Source of the DNA: Paracoccaceae bacterium
GTDB lineage: Bacteria; Pseudomonadota; Alphaproteobacteria; Rhodobacterales; Rhodobacteraceae
DNA: 7,681 bases
Reading direction: 5' to 3'
Assembly (NCBI GenBank): GCA_011525185.1
Contig: WTIQ01000474.1
Coordinates: 1 to 7,681 of the forward strand
The notes beneath the pieces were generated by a model. That model had not been told where the DNA came from. It saw only the letters and a program-made list of their open reading frames with translations, and made no database searches. Made by a program: the position numbers and the translations under genes. Shown here piece after piece: positions 6,546-7,681 of the stretch. Numbering within the stretch: position 1 is the stretch's first letter; each line of letters opens with the position of its first letter.

Positions 6546-7502
6546 ATGGAAAAAACTGGTACAAAAGTGTCCCAAATTACAATTGGCGTATTGCCGATTG
6601 AGGGTTTTGCTTTGATGGCGTATGCTTCGACAGTCGAGCCGTTTCGTGCGGCAAATGTCCTTAGTCGCTCTCCAATCTACAACATTGTCAACATTGGGGC
6701 AAACGATGCGCCCATTACAAGCTCTGGCTCGGCAAGCGTTACCCCTCAAAAGACGATCAAGGATAAAGTGGACGTTGATTACCTCTTTGTTGTTGCAGGC
6801 GGAAACCCTCTGTTGTTCAAGAAACGCGACGTTTTAGCTTGGCTTGGTCGGATGGCTCGCTTTGGCACACGCATGGGCGGCGTCTCTGCTGGGCCTGTGA
6901 TATTGGCTAAGGCTGGCTTGATGGAGGGACGTCGCATGACGGTCCATTGGGAGCATGCTGAAGCGCTCTCCGAAGCCTTTCCCCATCTCATGCTTGAACG
7001 CACGTTATATGTGATGGATCGAGATCGACTGACCTGTGCTGGGGGAACGGCTGCGCTTGATTTAATGCTTGAGATTATTACAGGACACCACGGCGCAAAA
7101 TTTGCAAATTTGGTCAGCGATTGGTTTTTGCACACCGAAATTCGCCCTGCCATCGGCCCACAGCGCAGTGGCTTGGCGGCGCGTGTGGGCTCTTCGAATG
7201 TTTTGGTGCTAGAGGCTGTTAAGTTGATGGAAAAACACATTGCTGAGCCAGTAAACCTATCCGCCATAGCAGATGCAGTTGGCGTGAGCGAGCGGCAGCT
7301 CAACAGAATATTCAAAGAGAAATTAGGACGTTCCACAATGGGCTATTACCGCGACTTGCGTTTAGATAAAGCGCACAATCTTTTGGTGAATTCTTCTCTC
7401 GCGTTGACTGAGATTGCCTATGCAACGGGCTTTGCAAATTCGTCTCATTTTTCGCGCCTATTTTCAGATTATTTTGGGTCTCCACCATCTGTTTTCAGAT
7501 GA
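6546..7502 (+). CDS. GlxA-family AraC-type transcriptional regulator
   Basis: Regulator of 318 residues with a well-preserved GlxA architecture: a DJ-1/PfpI-like (class I glutamine amidotransferase-like) sensor domain at about 9-195 and an AraC double HTH at about 217-318. Signatures include YLFVVAGGNPLL (79-90), the nucleophile elbow GGVSAG (111-116) with Ser114 where some relatives have Cys, LAKAGLMEGRRMTVHWEHAE (120-139), TCAGGTAALDLMLEII (163-178) and IRPAIGPQR (199-207). HTH helices lie near 238-256 (LSAIADAVGVSERQLNRIF) and 287-306 (LTEIAYATGFANSSHFSRLF). The sensor half is presumably non-enzymatic and ligand-binding. Relatives such as GbdR and CdhR respond to glycine betaine or carnitine metabolites in pseudomonads, which fits its position divergent from soxB; control of the sox operon is inferred. 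The ATG at 6546 keeps the full sensor fold although there is no Shine-Dalgarno; the next ATG would cut into the first strands. Confidence 0.93.
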   Translation: MEKTGTKVSQITIGVLPIEGFALMAYASTVEPFRAANVLSRSPIYNIVNIGANDAPITSSGSASVTPQKTIKDKVDVDYLFVVAGGNPLLFKKRDVLAWLGRMARFGTRMGGVSAGPVILAKAGLMEGRRMTVHWEHAEALSEAFPHLMLERTLYVMDRDRLTCAGGTAALDLMLEIITGHHGAKFANLVSDWFLHTEIRPAIGPQRSGLAARVGSSNVLVLEAVKLMEKHIAEPVNLSAIADAVGVSERQLNRIFKEKLGRSTMGYYRDLRLDKAHNLLVNSSLALTEIAYATGFANSSHFSRLFSDYFGSPPSVFR

Positions 7503-7543
7503 ATGCTTGCAAATTTTGATCTGGCACTTAGTTTTCGACCACA

Positions 7544-7549
7544 AAGGAG
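7544..7549 (+). promoter_or_regulatory. Ribosome binding site of the truncated amidotransferase gene
   Basis: AAGGAG six bases before the ATG at 7556 is a near-perfect Shine-Dalgarno. It fixes the start of the last gene, which would otherwise be hard to call from 42 codons. An in-frame GTG directly before the ATG is a less likely start. Confidence 0.6.
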
Positions 7550-7555
7550 ATCGTG

Positions 7556-7681
7556 ATGCATATTCTCGTATTACAGCACGCTCGGGTCGAACATCCGGGC
7601 ATTTTTCGAAAGTTTTTAGACGAAGATGGTCATACTTGGACAGCTGTTGAAGTTGACGAAGGTGAGGCGCTGCCGGCTCTC
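7556..7681 (+). CDS. Class I glutamine amidotransferase-like protein, N-terminal fragment
   Basis: The first 42 codons of a gene that runs off the window. The fragment opens MHILVLQHARVEHPG, continues IFRKFLDEDGHTWTAVEVDE and ends GEALPAL. The pattern of a hydrophobic strand ending in Q-H, then E-x-P-G-x-F and a second strand, is typical of GMP-synthase-like class I glutamine amidotransferases (COG0518 type). The catalytic Cys-His-Glu residues would lie outside the window, so activity cannot be judged. A strong AAGGAG precedes the ATG. The gene starts 53 bp after the GlxA regulator on the same strand with no terminator between, so the two are probably cotranscribed. Stand-alone members may hydrolyse gamma-glutamyl compounds; a role in gamma-glutamylated amine metabolism beside this oxidase is speculation. 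Confidence 0.75.
   Translation, partial: MHILVLQHARVEHPGIFRKFLDEDGHTWTAVEVDEGEALPAL

Noticed and set aside
6779..7336. 185-codon minus-strand open frame opposite the second regulator
   Set aside because: Antisense to an intact GlxA gene; serine- and proline-rich translation without domain features.
7414..7650. 78-codon plus-strand frame spanning the regulator end and the amidotransferase start
   Set aside because: It overlaps both supported genes in another frame and has no Shine-Dalgarno, while the ATG at 7556 does.

Overview
The window is a compact amine-catabolism locus from an alphaproteobacterium, most likely a marine Rhodobacterales (Roseobacter-type) species. That placement is inferred from protein style, gene order and an intermediate G+C content judged by eye; no marker gene confirms it. 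Nearly all of the sequence is accounted for by a minus-strand operon and a divergent plus-strand unit.

Minus strand, in transcription order: soxB (6465 to 5212), soxD (5151 to 4864), soxA (4867 to 1913), soxG (1920 to 1348), then a GlxA/AraC-type regulator (1304 to 312). The first four encode the beta, delta, alpha and gamma subunits of a heterotetrameric sarcosine oxidase-type enzyme. Such enzymes demethylate a secondary N-methyl amino acid on the beta subunit (FAD plus covalent FMN) and hand the one-carbon unit to tetrahydrofolate on the alpha subunit. soxD/soxA overlap by 4 bp and soxA/soxG by 8 bp if soxG starts at the GTG preferred here. The regulator follows soxG after 43 bp and is probably cotranscribed.

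Plus strand: a second, conventional GlxA-family regulator (6546-7502) diverges from soxB across an 80-bp control region. It is followed 53 bp later by a gene cut off by the window edge (7556 onward) whose first 42 residues resemble a class I, GMP-synthase-like glutamine amidotransferase.

The main interest is that the enzyme does not look like textbook sarcosine oxidase. The delta subunit has lost three of the four expected zinc ligands, and the beta subunit has Cys-Tyr where canonical SoxB has Gly-Thr beside the active-site lysine. The covalent-FMN histidine, the FAD motif and the folate-transfer domains are retained. With two different GlxA-type regulators and an amidotransferase beside it, the locus may be a functionally diverged branch acting on another N-methylated compound. 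That is a hypothesis. Positions 1-311 hold no gene I can support, and I saw no transfer RNA, ribosomal RNA, CRISPR array or intact mobile element.
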